Shown here: piece by piece, positions 35,073 through 45,092 of the stretch
How positions within the stretch are numbered: position 1 is the first letter of the stretch
Layout of the letters: each line of letters starts with the position of its first letter
Assembly (NCBI RefSeq): GCF_030272615.1
Contig: NC_081410.1
Span: forward strand, 123,039,640 to 123,103,639
DNA length: 64,000 nucleotides
Source of the DNA: Cryptomeria japonica
Taxonomy: Eukaryota; Streptophyta; Pinopsida; Cupressales; Cupressaceae
Direction: 5' to 3'
Translations under genes and position numbers: made by a program
The notes under the pieces: model-generated
Told to the model about the DNA's origin: nothing
Databases searched by the model: none
What the model saw: the letters and a program-made list of their open reading frames with translations, nothing else

Positions 35073-35634
35073 ATAATAGATTGTAAATCAGACAGAACTC
35101 TTAAATAAACATTAAAGAGAATATGAATATACTATTCATTCTTGCTATTACTGTCAGTATTTAAGGAGATGGGAATGAGATGTTCCAAAGAGGGGCAGTC
35201 TAAATCCAAGCAATAGGTTATGTCCCAAGATAGGGTAGGGATCAGCATCCCGTAAACTTTGAGGGCATAGTCCCGAGATAGGGTAAGGGCTTGGATCTAT
35301 AAACTTTGAAGGAACCTATTGTAGTTGGTCTCTAAGCGCTTTGGTAACACGCATATCCTCCTTCCTTAAAACTGAAGTAGTAACAAAGGTTGGTAATTGC
35401 ATTAAGAGTTATGGAAGACAACCTTTATTATCTAATATGGTTGATGAACAATTTACTTATTAATAATTGATAAATTAATTGATCTATGGATAGCACAGAT
35501 TTGATTCATATAAAAACAGATTTGTCTCCTAATCAATTTAGTTTAAGTCATTACAATCCATTACAATCCATATAAAAACAGATTGGATAGCACAGAAATA
35601 GATTAATTATGTTAATCGGGTAGGGGACATTACA
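34487..35634 (+). repeat. 3' LTR of the gag-only element
   Basis: The 1,148 bp block runs from TGTAATATCCC to GGGGACATTACA. Compared with the 5' LTR it lacks about 243 bp, with ATCTGA at both deletion borders. It has a longer (TA)n tract (35,041-35,067) and a 45-base patchwork insertion at about 35,551-35,597. Otherwise the shared part is nearly identical. Confidence 0.88.
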
Positions 35635-36720
35635 ATCCACAATTTTGGAAACACAATTTCCTAGTCTGTAAAGCCTATGAATATTGTAAATGCATGTAAA
35701 GTTTTCCCCCAAAATCTTTAAAAAGCTTTTCACTTGAGGAATGTAATACATAAAAGATGTGACTTGGTGGTAGCAAAATATACACCAATCAAAGAGTAAA
35801 TGGAAAATATTTAAATGCAAAATCTGCAAAACGCTTTTCCCTTGAGGAATGTAAAATATAAAAGATGTCACTTGGTGGTAGCAAAATATACACCAATCAA
35901 AGAGTAAATGGAGAATATTTAAATGCCAATTATTCTGCATTTCTAAATTGTGTGTTGTCTAAAATCATAATGGGATTACAAAAATTCAAGGACAACTTAG
36001 ATTCAAGAAATTATATTTTTTTAAATAATAAATACTCTTAATATCAAAATTAATATGAAGGCACATAAGCAAGACAAACCAAAGCAATATCTCACAAGCA
36101 TGATATGATGTTGGTTTCCCAACAAACACCATTACTTTGTATCACCATCAAATTATATTTTTTTAAATAATAAACTCTCTTAATATCGAAATTAATATGA
36201 AGGCACATAAGCAAGACAAACCAAAGCAGTATCTCACAAGCATGATATGATGTTGGTTTCCCAACAAACACCATTACTCTGTATCACCACTACCACCCAA
36301 TAAAACACTTTCTCAATACATTTCCCAACAAAACACCATTACATTCAGCTGATTGGTGGACATTTGGAGGTTATTTTTTGGGGGTTGACCCTTGTATATT
36401 TTTCTGGCTTTTCTCACTTTTTTGTTTTTGCTTTATGCCTAGGGCCATATTTACCCCATTCCTTTGCTTGTGTAGTTGATGTACATTTCATTCCCGTTGA
36501 TCTATGTTGGTCGTTTGTGGACATTCTAGCACATGCTTTATCAACATGCAAGATGGGGAAGAATATTTTGACAGACTCCATGTAACATCTATTAGACTTG
36601 ATTTAGCCCTTGTCTGCCCAATATAGTTGAATCTCTTAGCAGACAAAAGCAACATGACAAAGGAAAAATTAAGCCAACGCTGCATCTGCATCACCTCATT
36701 CAAAAAGTCTACCAAGATTC
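35635..36720. repeat. Unassigned region with two tandem duplications
   Basis: No gene is seen. A 108 bp unit is repeated at 35,710-35,817 and 35,818-35,925 (CTTGAGGAATGTAA, ACTTGGTGGTAGCAAAATAT). A 142 bp unit is repeated at 36,010-36,151 and 36,152-36,293 (AGGCACATAAGCAAGACAAA, GATGTTGGTTTCCCAACAAA). Both pairs are nearly identical. Confidence 0.85.
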
Positions 36721-37231
36721 TGTAATGTCCCCACTTTGAAATATAATTTAATAATAAAATAAAAATACAAAAGAATAAAAATTAAAATTAAATTAAAATA
36801 AAAAAGAATATAATTAAAATTTGATTACAGTTAATGAATGATCAAAAGGCATGAAATGATAAGTTGTGACTCCCCCACATATGAGGTATAAAAGGGAGAA
36901 GAGAACTCATTTGAAGGGGGATAATTTGGGGAATCGGAGGGGCAGATCAGATTTAAATGAGAAGTGCAGATCTGATTGTGAAAGGTTGTGTCCCTTTCAA
37001 AGGGCAGAAATAATGAAGAGTTGCACTCTTTCAAAGGGGGCTAGTGGTGAAAGGGTGTGTCTCTTGCCAAAGGGCATACATGATGAAAAGATGTGACCTC
37101 TCCCTCACATTGAGAGATATAAAGGAAAGGAATCAAAAGCATCCAAGGACATCACCATCGATCAGATAAAATTAGATCAGAAATGTTGCTAACTTACAGG
37201 CAGTAACATCTGTGCTCTTGGTGGTATGCAT

Positions 37232-37546
37232 TATTAAAATAATGTTATATCTATTCTATAATGGTCATCTTCTATTCTTAGTAGTCATCTTAGTTGTCGA
37301 CTTATTTAGCTTTTTAGTCGACTTATTTAGTTTGCTTAGTCATTTAAGTGTAACTATTGCTTCTTTTATAAGAACGCATAGTTTGCTTTTTAGTTTTAGC
37401 TTTATTTAGCATTTTAAGCTGTTTTAATCTTTAGTTTAACGGTTCATTCTTTTTAGAACACCATCTTGTAATTCCTTTATATACGCTTGTATATTCGTTA
37501 TTAACTAATTCAATATCATCTGATTATTTGAGCAATCAATTTTTCA
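37232..37546 (+). repeat. 5' LTR of the 2.1 kb element
   Basis: The 315 bp block begins TATTAAAATAATG (a canonical TG start changed to TA is likely) and ends CAATTTTTCA. It contains repeated TTAGTCGACTTATTTAG motifs and a TTTATATACGCTTGTATATT segment near 37,480. Confidence 0.9.
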
Positions 37547-37558
37547 TGGTATCAGAGC
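37547..37558 (+). promoter_or_regulatory. Primer binding site (initiator tRNA-Met), 2.1 kb element
   Basis: TGGTATCAGAGC follows the LTR end TTTTTCA with no spacer. Confidence 0.95.
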
Positions 37559-38244
37559 GGGTCAATGGGACATTTTAAAGTTTGGCAAATTTTTTAATAA
37601 AAATTCATCGAGCCTTTCTACCTGGAATATTTTTCTAGAAATTTTTTCATTTTGGAGTTTTTTTTTGGCTTCCTTGTTTGGAAAATCGAAGGGTTTTCTG
37701 TCTACAAGTTCGAGGGTTTTTGCACTATTCACGGATTTTTGGCAAGTTTTCTGAGGTCGTGATTTTTTTTGTTCCTGCAAATCACAGATTTCATTTGGAC
37801 GGATTTAGGGCTTCGATTTTTCCATATCCCGTGACTTTTCTTTTGTGAAAATCACAGGTGAGTGCCAATTCTTTTTCCCGAAGGCTTTTTTGGCATCATT
37901 TTTGTCTACAGACGTTTTTTTTGCGCCACCGGTTGTAATTTTCGTGCAATTTTATGCACGTGAGGACAATCTATGTTTTTTGTGACCCGAGAAAATTTTC
38001 AGCGGCCGCGTTTGTTTCCTAGTCTATGGGCCACGACGGAAGGCGTTTTTCCTGGTTTGTGGGTCTTTGAGCTGCAACAAAAGAGTATCTTTCACAAGCA
38101 CGATTTTTTGGTGACAACCTGCATGTTTTTCACAATTTCATAGAAAATCATCGTTGTGTGTGACGCAATTCTGTTCTGTGTTTTCAAAAAAATTCTTTCT
38201 CTACGTTTTGTGATTGTTTTTTTCAGTCCCAAAGGGTTTCTTTC

Positions 38245-38600
38245 TAGTTTAGTGATGGGTTTTATTAATTTTTTCCTTAAGAATTTTCGTCGGGTTTTTA
38301 TTATTTTTCCCTTTAAAAAAATTTATTTTTGGGTTTTGATAATTTTTTTCCAAAAAAATTATTCTGGGTTTTTATAATTTTTTTTCTTTAAAAAAATTAT
38401 TTGTTGGGTTTTATGGTTTTTTTGCCACAAAAAAATCATAGGAGGGTTTTCATGATTTTTTCCTGAAAAATTGTTTGAGGGTTTTCACGATTTTTTCCTA
38501 AAAAATTGTTCATAGGTTTTCTTGATTTTTTCCTCAAAAATTGTTTTTTGGTTTTTTCGATTTTTTCCTCAAAAAACATCTGTAATTCACGAAGTTCAAG
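38245..38600. repeat. Diverged 35-40 bp hairpin-forming array
   Basis: About eight units contain GGGTTTT, then ATGATTTTTTCCT, then a short A-run and ATTGTTT. The T-run and A-run of each unit can pair. The array occupies the middle of the 2.1 kb element's interior and gives several spurious Phe-rich or Lys-rich frames. Confidence 0.75.
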
Positions 38601-39010
38601 TGGGATTTTGTGATTCGCGAATTTTTCAGGGTTTGACGGTTTTTTCCTCAAAAATCGTGTTTTGTTGCAGTCAGTTTTGGGTCACACTGCTAGGGCGAAC
38701 ATCTGCAACCGTGGTATCTTGCAGTCTGTTTTGGAGTTGCTGGAGCAAACAATGCTCAGTACTCTTCTGCAAAAGGGTTTGCTGATTTTTCCTCAAAATA
38801 ATGGTTTCAAGCTTTAGTAATTCACATATGCCAAATCTCTAATTCATGTGTGAGGTTACATCAGCTTGGATAGCTTTTGGTACTCTTGGTCATTTACATT
38901 CTGCAAATCCTGGGAGGGTCTCCATAGCAGCAGAGTGTTCTTTGCATTTGTGATCAAAAGACCTACAGTGTCTTATGTAGGGTATTGAATACGATGACCA
39001 TTACAGAGGG

Positions 39011-39333
39011 TATTAAAATAATATTATATCTATTCTATAATTGTCATCTTCTATTCTTAGTGGTCATCTTAGTTGTCGACTTATTTAGCTTGTCAGTCGA
39101 CTTATTTAGTTTGTTTAGTCTTTTAAGTGTAACTATTGCTTCTTTTATAAGAACACATAGTTTGCTTTTTAGTTTTAGGCTTTTTAGCTTTATTTAGCAA
39201 TTTAAGCTTTTTTAAGCTCTAGTTTAACGGTTCATTCTTTTTAGAACACCGTCTTGTAATTCCTTATATAGGCTCGTATATTCGTTATTAACTAATTCAA
39301 TATCATCCGATTATTTGAGCAATCAATTTTTCA
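39011..39333 (+). repeat. 3' LTR of the 2.1 kb element
   Basis: The 323 bp block is nearly identical to 37,232-37,546, with a few substitutions and a short insertion near 39,178. The low divergence means the insertion is recent relative to most other layers here. Confidence 0.92.
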
Positions 39334-40582
39334 TGCATCGAACCATGAAGGCAAGAAAGAATATAAGAATTTAACAGTGATTATATCAATCAATGGTAGC
39401 AATTATGAATAACAGCGACTCCACATACAATCTTTCTTATGCTGGTCAATGATTAACATGGGTCCACTCCCTTCAAACTCGACCAACTCTTCTAAATTAG
39501 AAAGTCAATTCAGATTACAGTGATCAAAGGATGCAATTCCAATTTCAGCGATCAGGTGAATCAGAGCTTATGAGGATGCTATCGTAGTCAGCGAGTTCAA
39601 ACCAAAGATTAGTCAAAGTTACGATTTGATTGCAAGGTGCAGTTTAAGAATACGGCTTAATAAAATGATGCGATTCCTACAAACAACAAAGTTGAAAGGT
39701 CAGCAAATTAATATAAAGACCAAGTTACCTCTTAACTAATCAAAGACTAAAGGTACGATCCATTTGAAGTGGTGCGAACTTACATAAGAGGGGGATTTAT
39801 ATTTGAACATACTAGACACTCAGATTGAACCAGAGACTTTATAGTCGTGGTTGCACGATTTAGGAGATTGTTAAATAAAAAACATCACCATAATAATACC
39901 GCAGAAGTAATAAAAATGAATCTGAATCAGCGATCCAATATCGCATAAGCATTAAGTCAAACATCTGAAACAACAGTAATTTGATATCAGACTAGATCGA
40001 TTAGCAGAAGTATAATTCGCATATATTATAAGAAGATATCAGGAACAGCATATAGTCTCAAGAACCGTGACAGTTATCCTTGCATATGCACCAAGCATTA
40101 TCAAGTTATATATATACTTCATATCTGAATAGATAAGAATTGCACTCATATTGCATATACATCAGAAATAGGACTCTTGTTTATACGCAAATGATATATC
40201 ATATCCATAGCGTTCAGTACTGTTTGATACTAAGATAAGGATCATAATATCCACAACCCGGATAAGGCTTTATGTGTTGCAGATCAGAACATTGCATTCA
40301 TATTAAGAAGATTCAGATAAAGCAGTTCATACACATACTTGATAAGTATTCATATCAACCTTATAGTCCAAGGCATTTGGATATAGGACCAAACGTTGCA
40401 AATTAAATATCATTAGTTGACATTGCATTAATAATAAGGAAGTTGATATTGGCAACAAGCACATTGTTACTATTCAAGTTCTTTAGAATACAAGATTTAA
40501 TAAAAAGAAGTCTCTTGCAATCGAAATTTAAGTAAACAGTCCCATAATCTTAGGAGAGTACATAAGGGGACATTACATATTC

Positions 40583-43500
40583 AATAGACAATTTCCTGAC
40601 CTATATAGAGCATGTTGAAATGAGAGATTTTGATATGGGAGCTTAGAAAATCCACTAAGAAGATGAATGCATATAATAATTAAGGGGAGGAAAGGTTAGA
40701 TAATTGTAAATGGTAGATGTCAAAATAATGGTACTTTCAGAACAATGATAATGCCAATAGTGCATCTCAAAGCTTACCTATCACAATCATGTGAAAGCTT
40801 GATATTATTTCTCACTAGATGAATGTAGCAAGTGAGAACATATTAGTTGTTTGCGAGAAAGATCATTCCCAATAATTGCAATATTCAGTTTGTTACCTTT
40901 CATACTTATAATCTTGGATGTCTGGAAGTCAATGAGAAGCTGTGTTATGAGTTACATCCAGAACAGTGGAATGCTATACATGCTACTCTATTTTTTATTA
41001 GATCTATCTTAAGATTGAATCAAGATATGTATTCTTACAATAAAAAACATGTATATGAACCCCATTTAGCATAACACTTATAATTAACCTTTATCATCTA
41101 TTACATCTTTCATTTAAATTACTTATGCATTTCTCAGCATTCTCGTCAGCTAAACACTTTGCATCAAATCAAAGTGCAAGTGATGGCTTTTATTCGGATT
41201 GAAATAATAAGTACTCTAATTAATGAAACTACCACTACATCCCATCTAAGCAAGCAACTCCTAGAGTGATGAACAAGGAGATCCCAAATGCAAAAGGCAA
41301 AAATTAGATACGAACAAGGAAGAAGACATGAAGAAACAATGACAAACATTTAATATTCTAGACTTTGCAGAAATGTAACGAACATAGCCCCTCTTTCTAT
41401 TGCTTATGTACCGAATCCTTGCTATAAAAACAAATTTCATTCACATCAACTAAATGAAAATGAAATAATAGCTAAAACTGGAATTAAACTACCTGTTATG
41501 TTTGTGTCTCTGGGCATGCCCACTAAAATGAAAATGAAATAATGGCTTAAAATGAAATTAAAATACCTGTTATGTTTGTGTCTCTGGGCACATCCACAAG
41601 CAACGCATGTCCTATTTTCATCAGAGATAAGGTCCATTGAGAAAGTAATTATAAGAGTTTAAGATGGATCTAGAAAAAAATTATAAAATGCAAATTTCAC
41701 TTCAATTTCTACATAATTTCTTATTTCGTTGAAGATTTCAGCAGTCATGTGGAATGCATAAACAAGAATAGTATATGGTATATGGTATATACAATGTCAC
41801 ATTTATTTAGTACTATTCAGATCATCTTTCACAGGAATATTCAATAGTAGAAATCGTTGCTAGAAAAGTAGTTTGGATTTATCTTTGAAATAAAGTATCT
41901 GGATTTATTAACTGAATGATGAGCAAGAGACTTCTACACGCCAAACACATAGTAGTAACAGTGGCAATATCTAGATCTACTGATTGTTAAGATGATGTAG
42001 AAGCTATTGGAGTAGACATGCTTATCCAATGGATCCATGTAAATATTTGTATTTGTCTGCATATATTCGTATAGGTGTAGCTATGTGCATGGAGCCAATG
42101 AGCATATTTCAGCCACAATTTGGTCATAACATATGGGATTAGTCTGAAATTTTATAAAAATATTTCCCGTGATGTTTGTGAGATCTCCATAAATGTCAAA
42201 GTCAAGATTCACCCGTTTGACCCCTCAAATGTCCAAAAATCAGTACATCTAATAAAGCCAAAATTGAAAGTGTAGATTATTGTCATAATAATTCACAACC
42301 CTAGCAAAAATCAGCTCAAAAGTTTTCCGTTTGGGCCACAAAATGTTCGGGTGGTAAACTGAAAATTTTGGATTGAACTAACGAGAAAAGGTGTCCAAAC
42401 ATAAAAAATGACAGCCGAAAAAGTTATTCAAATGCTTCCACATTATCATAAACTCTCGAAACGCATACAATATCAGTAACATATAGATTTTGCAAAGAGT
42501 TACCAAGGCATGATCTAGCTAATTGGAGCAAAACTAGAAACTAAATCAGTCTTGCAAATAAAGATATTCCACAGAAGGAAGGAAAGGCATCTACATGTAT
42601 ATATGGTTATATGTCTTGTATGAATCAGAACATGTAGGAAGGGGAAAGACAGCAGTTGTATGGCAGGGGAAATAGTCAATTCCATAGCAGGAGAAGATAA
42701 GGCTATTTCATAGTAGAGTTGTTTCTGTACTGTGTTTCATAATAACCATTGCCATTGCTTTCCCCACTTTGGTGTCTCCAGGGTAAATCTCCTTCTTGTG
42801 CTTTTTGTGTACTTGCCCATTGGATTTTTCATTTACATGTAATTGTGAATTGTCATATAGGTAGGATAAACTCTTGGAATTAGAACAGCTCTCTAAATAT
42901 TTTAGGCTTGAAACATATGCTGTACAAGATAATTAAGACCATGTAGATAGTATGTGCACATTCACAGTTCTCTTCTGTATAAGGATAAATGGGACGGCTT
43001 GTTGTATTCCATGTCTCAAATCAGCTCATGTATGTTGAAATTCAGTAACAGAGGCACTAATTTGTCAGCAGAGCATACCTTGTGAATTTGTGGCAAACAT
43101 AGCTTGGCAAGTTTATGAATTATGTATGATCTTGATGATTTGTTCTTCTATCTAACTCTCTAGATTGTGATTTGCATTTTTAGCCTATAAACTATGTTTT
43201 AATTTTGAAACTTCTAAACTTTTATTTATTTTGATATTTTCATGATTCCCCTGTTTTACTGGTTTAATCTCTTTATGCACCAAAAATCAATATTTGTTTC
43301 TATTCCTATATGTTTTAATTTTTCTTTTTTTAAAGATGATTCCATGTAATTTTGGAGCCAGGGATTCTTGAAGAATCAGCACTTAACATTTCCATTTCTA
43401 TTTTTGAGTAAATTGTTAGCATTTGAATCCACACCTTTCAATGCAACACAAAACGAAACAGATGTATGGTAAAATCACTCTTCCGATCAACAAAGAAAGA

Positions 43501-43649
43501 TACTTGTGAATTAAAAACTAAACTAAAACTGACAAATATGTTCTTGCAATTTACAATCTTTACAATGATTTTAGGGGTGGTTTGTGTTCATGCTAAATAA
43601 CATGTAAATGTGTTTTTTTGGTTCAGATGCCCTTTCCACACAGAGCAAA
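40583..43649. other. Unassigned stretch, no gene supported
   Basis: Several short frames exist (for example 40,847-41,074, 75 codons), but none has a recognisable domain. A 77 bp tandem duplication lies at about 41,451-41,599 (CCTGTTATGTTTGTGTCTCT). The rest is AT-rich and unmatched within the window. Confidence 0.45.
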
Positions 43650-44640
43650 AACGACTACATGTTTATACTATTTGGTTGATAATAGAGACCGGGTAAGATA
43701 AGTAAACACAAAGTTGAATAGGCTAACACATAAACACAAACAATGTGGGTTAAATTAAATGTAAGGCTTGATACAAAACCACAAGCTACAATTTGAACTC
43801 AGCTGCAATACAATACTTGTAAATTTACCAAAGCAATTTAACCCTAAGCCCTCATAACTAGACATCTCAATAAACATTTATAAGCGACGTAGCTGTAATA
43901 AATGTCAGTGAACGAATAACAAATTTGGGATAACAATAACAATGAATACTTGATAAACAACAACTCTAGCAATATACAAAAGTGAGAATTACCACTAATC
44001 ATTTAAACGCAAAATAGCATTTATTTATAGTATTTACAAAGCTATTGCATAAAAAAATAAAGAATTCAACTAACTCGACCTCAACTCTAGCTACAACTAC
44101 TTGCATGACATGCAAACTTATTACAAATTAACTTGTCCAGTAATCCTAATATTATAACACGCAATGGTTGAGCGAACCAATGATTAAAAATAATTACAAT
44201 TATCCTTTAAAAGCTCATGTCTCTCACATGAAGAGAGATGATCTAACATTAGCCAACTCCAAGTTAAAAATATGCTTTGATAAAAAAAATTGCAAATTTG
44301 AATATGCTTTGCCATGTCCCCTTTCCCTAGCCAACCTTAACCCTCAACAATATTAATATATATACACAATCAAATTTTGAAATTTCAAATTTTAGTACTA
44401 GATGTTGGGCCCATGCACCTTATTTGTGGTGTATACTTTTAAGTCTTCTAGATTCAAGGTGGACAGTCTAGAATTTTGGGGTATTTTTCAATTTTTTTCC
44501 GAAGATTGTATCTGCCAAGACACAACCCCTAGTAGTTCTCTAAGGTTGGGCAAAAACACTAGCCTTCTCTTGACAATTTCCTCAAGACCACAACATTCTG
44601 ATCGGATTCATTCTTTTATGTATGGCGAAAGACTAGTTAC
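43650..44640. repeat. Dispersed repeat R2, copy 2
   Basis: This copy matches 6,240-6,750 and about 7,390-7,640 in the same order and orientation (AGGCTAACACATAAACA, CTCAATAAACATTTATAAGC, AACTCTAGCAATATA). It lacks the GC-rich insertion of copy 1. Downstream, to about 44,640, similarity to copy 1 is weak. Confidence 0.55.
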
Positions 44641-44664
44641 CAAGTGTTGACAGCCATTCACTAA

Positions 44665-44735
44665 AATTGGAGAGGAATCATGCACTGCTCTAGGCTGCAG
44701 GCGAACTATTCTACCACTCAGGAGGCATGTTCCAC
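44665..44735 (-). repeat. Possible tRNA-derived SINE head
   Basis: On the minus strand GAGTGGTAGAATAGTTCGCC (near 44,700-44,720) resembles the D-arm and A box of tRNA-Gly genes. GCATGATTCC (44,675-44,684) resembles a decayed B box about 30 bases later. The cloverleaf cannot be closed, so it is not a tRNA gene. A SINE fragment is possible, but chance is not excluded. Confidence 0.25.
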
Positions 44736-45016
44736 CCATGAAAACTCAAGGGCACAGAGGTGCAACTGTCCAACAACCTAGGGCCCCCTAACCGCTATTA
44801 CCTTAGACATTAACCTGCAACCACTAAAGCACTACACTCAGCACAACCACCACTGCACACCTGCCTGGAATTGCCCAGTCTTAGAGCCTTACTCAAATCT
44901 CAACCACAACCTAGCAACATGAAGAAGGTTCTTATTCAAACCTCAATCACAATAGGGGAGGGGGATAAATAAATGGTGCTTACAGTAGGAGACCAACCAA
45001 GGTGTTACAACTGTGA

Positions 45017-45070
45017 GTTTCCAGCTAGACCTCGAAAGAAATTTATAATTATAAATTTCTCAGTTGGAAA
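45017..45070. repeat. Palindrome with flanking inverted arms
   Basis: GAAATTTATAA and TTATAAATTTC form a perfect 22 bp palindrome at 45,038-45,059. Outside it GTTTCCAGCT and CAGTTGGAAAC form a second imperfect pair. It lies just before the LTR start at 45,093. Confidence 0.75.
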
Positions 45071-45092
45071 CATTGGAAAGTAAGACATTGAG

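Larger units (their letters stand above)
31190..35634 (+). mobile_element. Non-autonomous gag-only LTR retrotransposon
   Basis: LTR, tRNA-Met primer site, gag with two zinc fingers, 72 bp array, polypurine tract and LTR are all present, but the whole of pol is absent: only 0.8 kb separates gag from the 3' LTR. An element that makes its own particle but borrows enzymes is a known arrangement among plant LTR elements. No target duplication could be confirmed because the left LTR start is unclear. Confidence 0.82.
37232..39333 (+). mobile_element. Complete 2.1 kb non-autonomous LTR element
   Basis: Two LTRs (37,232-37,546 and 39,011-39,333) flank a 1.46 kb interior without recognisable protein. 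The duplication TGCAT is perfect (37,227-37,231 and 39,334-39,338). A tRNA-Met primer site directly follows the 5' LTR, and AGAGGG precedes the 3' LTR as a minimal polypurine tract. It is longer than a typical TRIM and shorter than a typical LARD. Size, LTR length and lack of pol indicate dependence on an autonomous partner, possibly Ty1/copia; that lineage guess is weak. Confidence 0.92.
36721..40577. mobile_element. Solo LTR split by a nested element
   Basis: The outer sequence starts TGTAATGTCCCC and ends GGGGACATTACA, which are reverse complements. Flanks GATTC (36,716-36,720) and TATTC (40,578-40,582) differ at one base. Removing the nested 2.1 kb element leaves about 1.75 kb without coding potential, consistent with a solo LTR left after recombination between two LTRs. 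Orientation is not determined. Confidence 0.75.

Noticed and set aside
40847-41074. 75-codon frame as a host exon
   Set aside because: No domain, no recognisable splice context and no neighbouring coding frames. It is probably chance in AT-rich DNA.
44665-44735. A functional tRNA-Gly gene
   Set aside because: Only A-box-like and weak B-box-like parts are present. The acceptor stem and anticodon arm cannot be formed.
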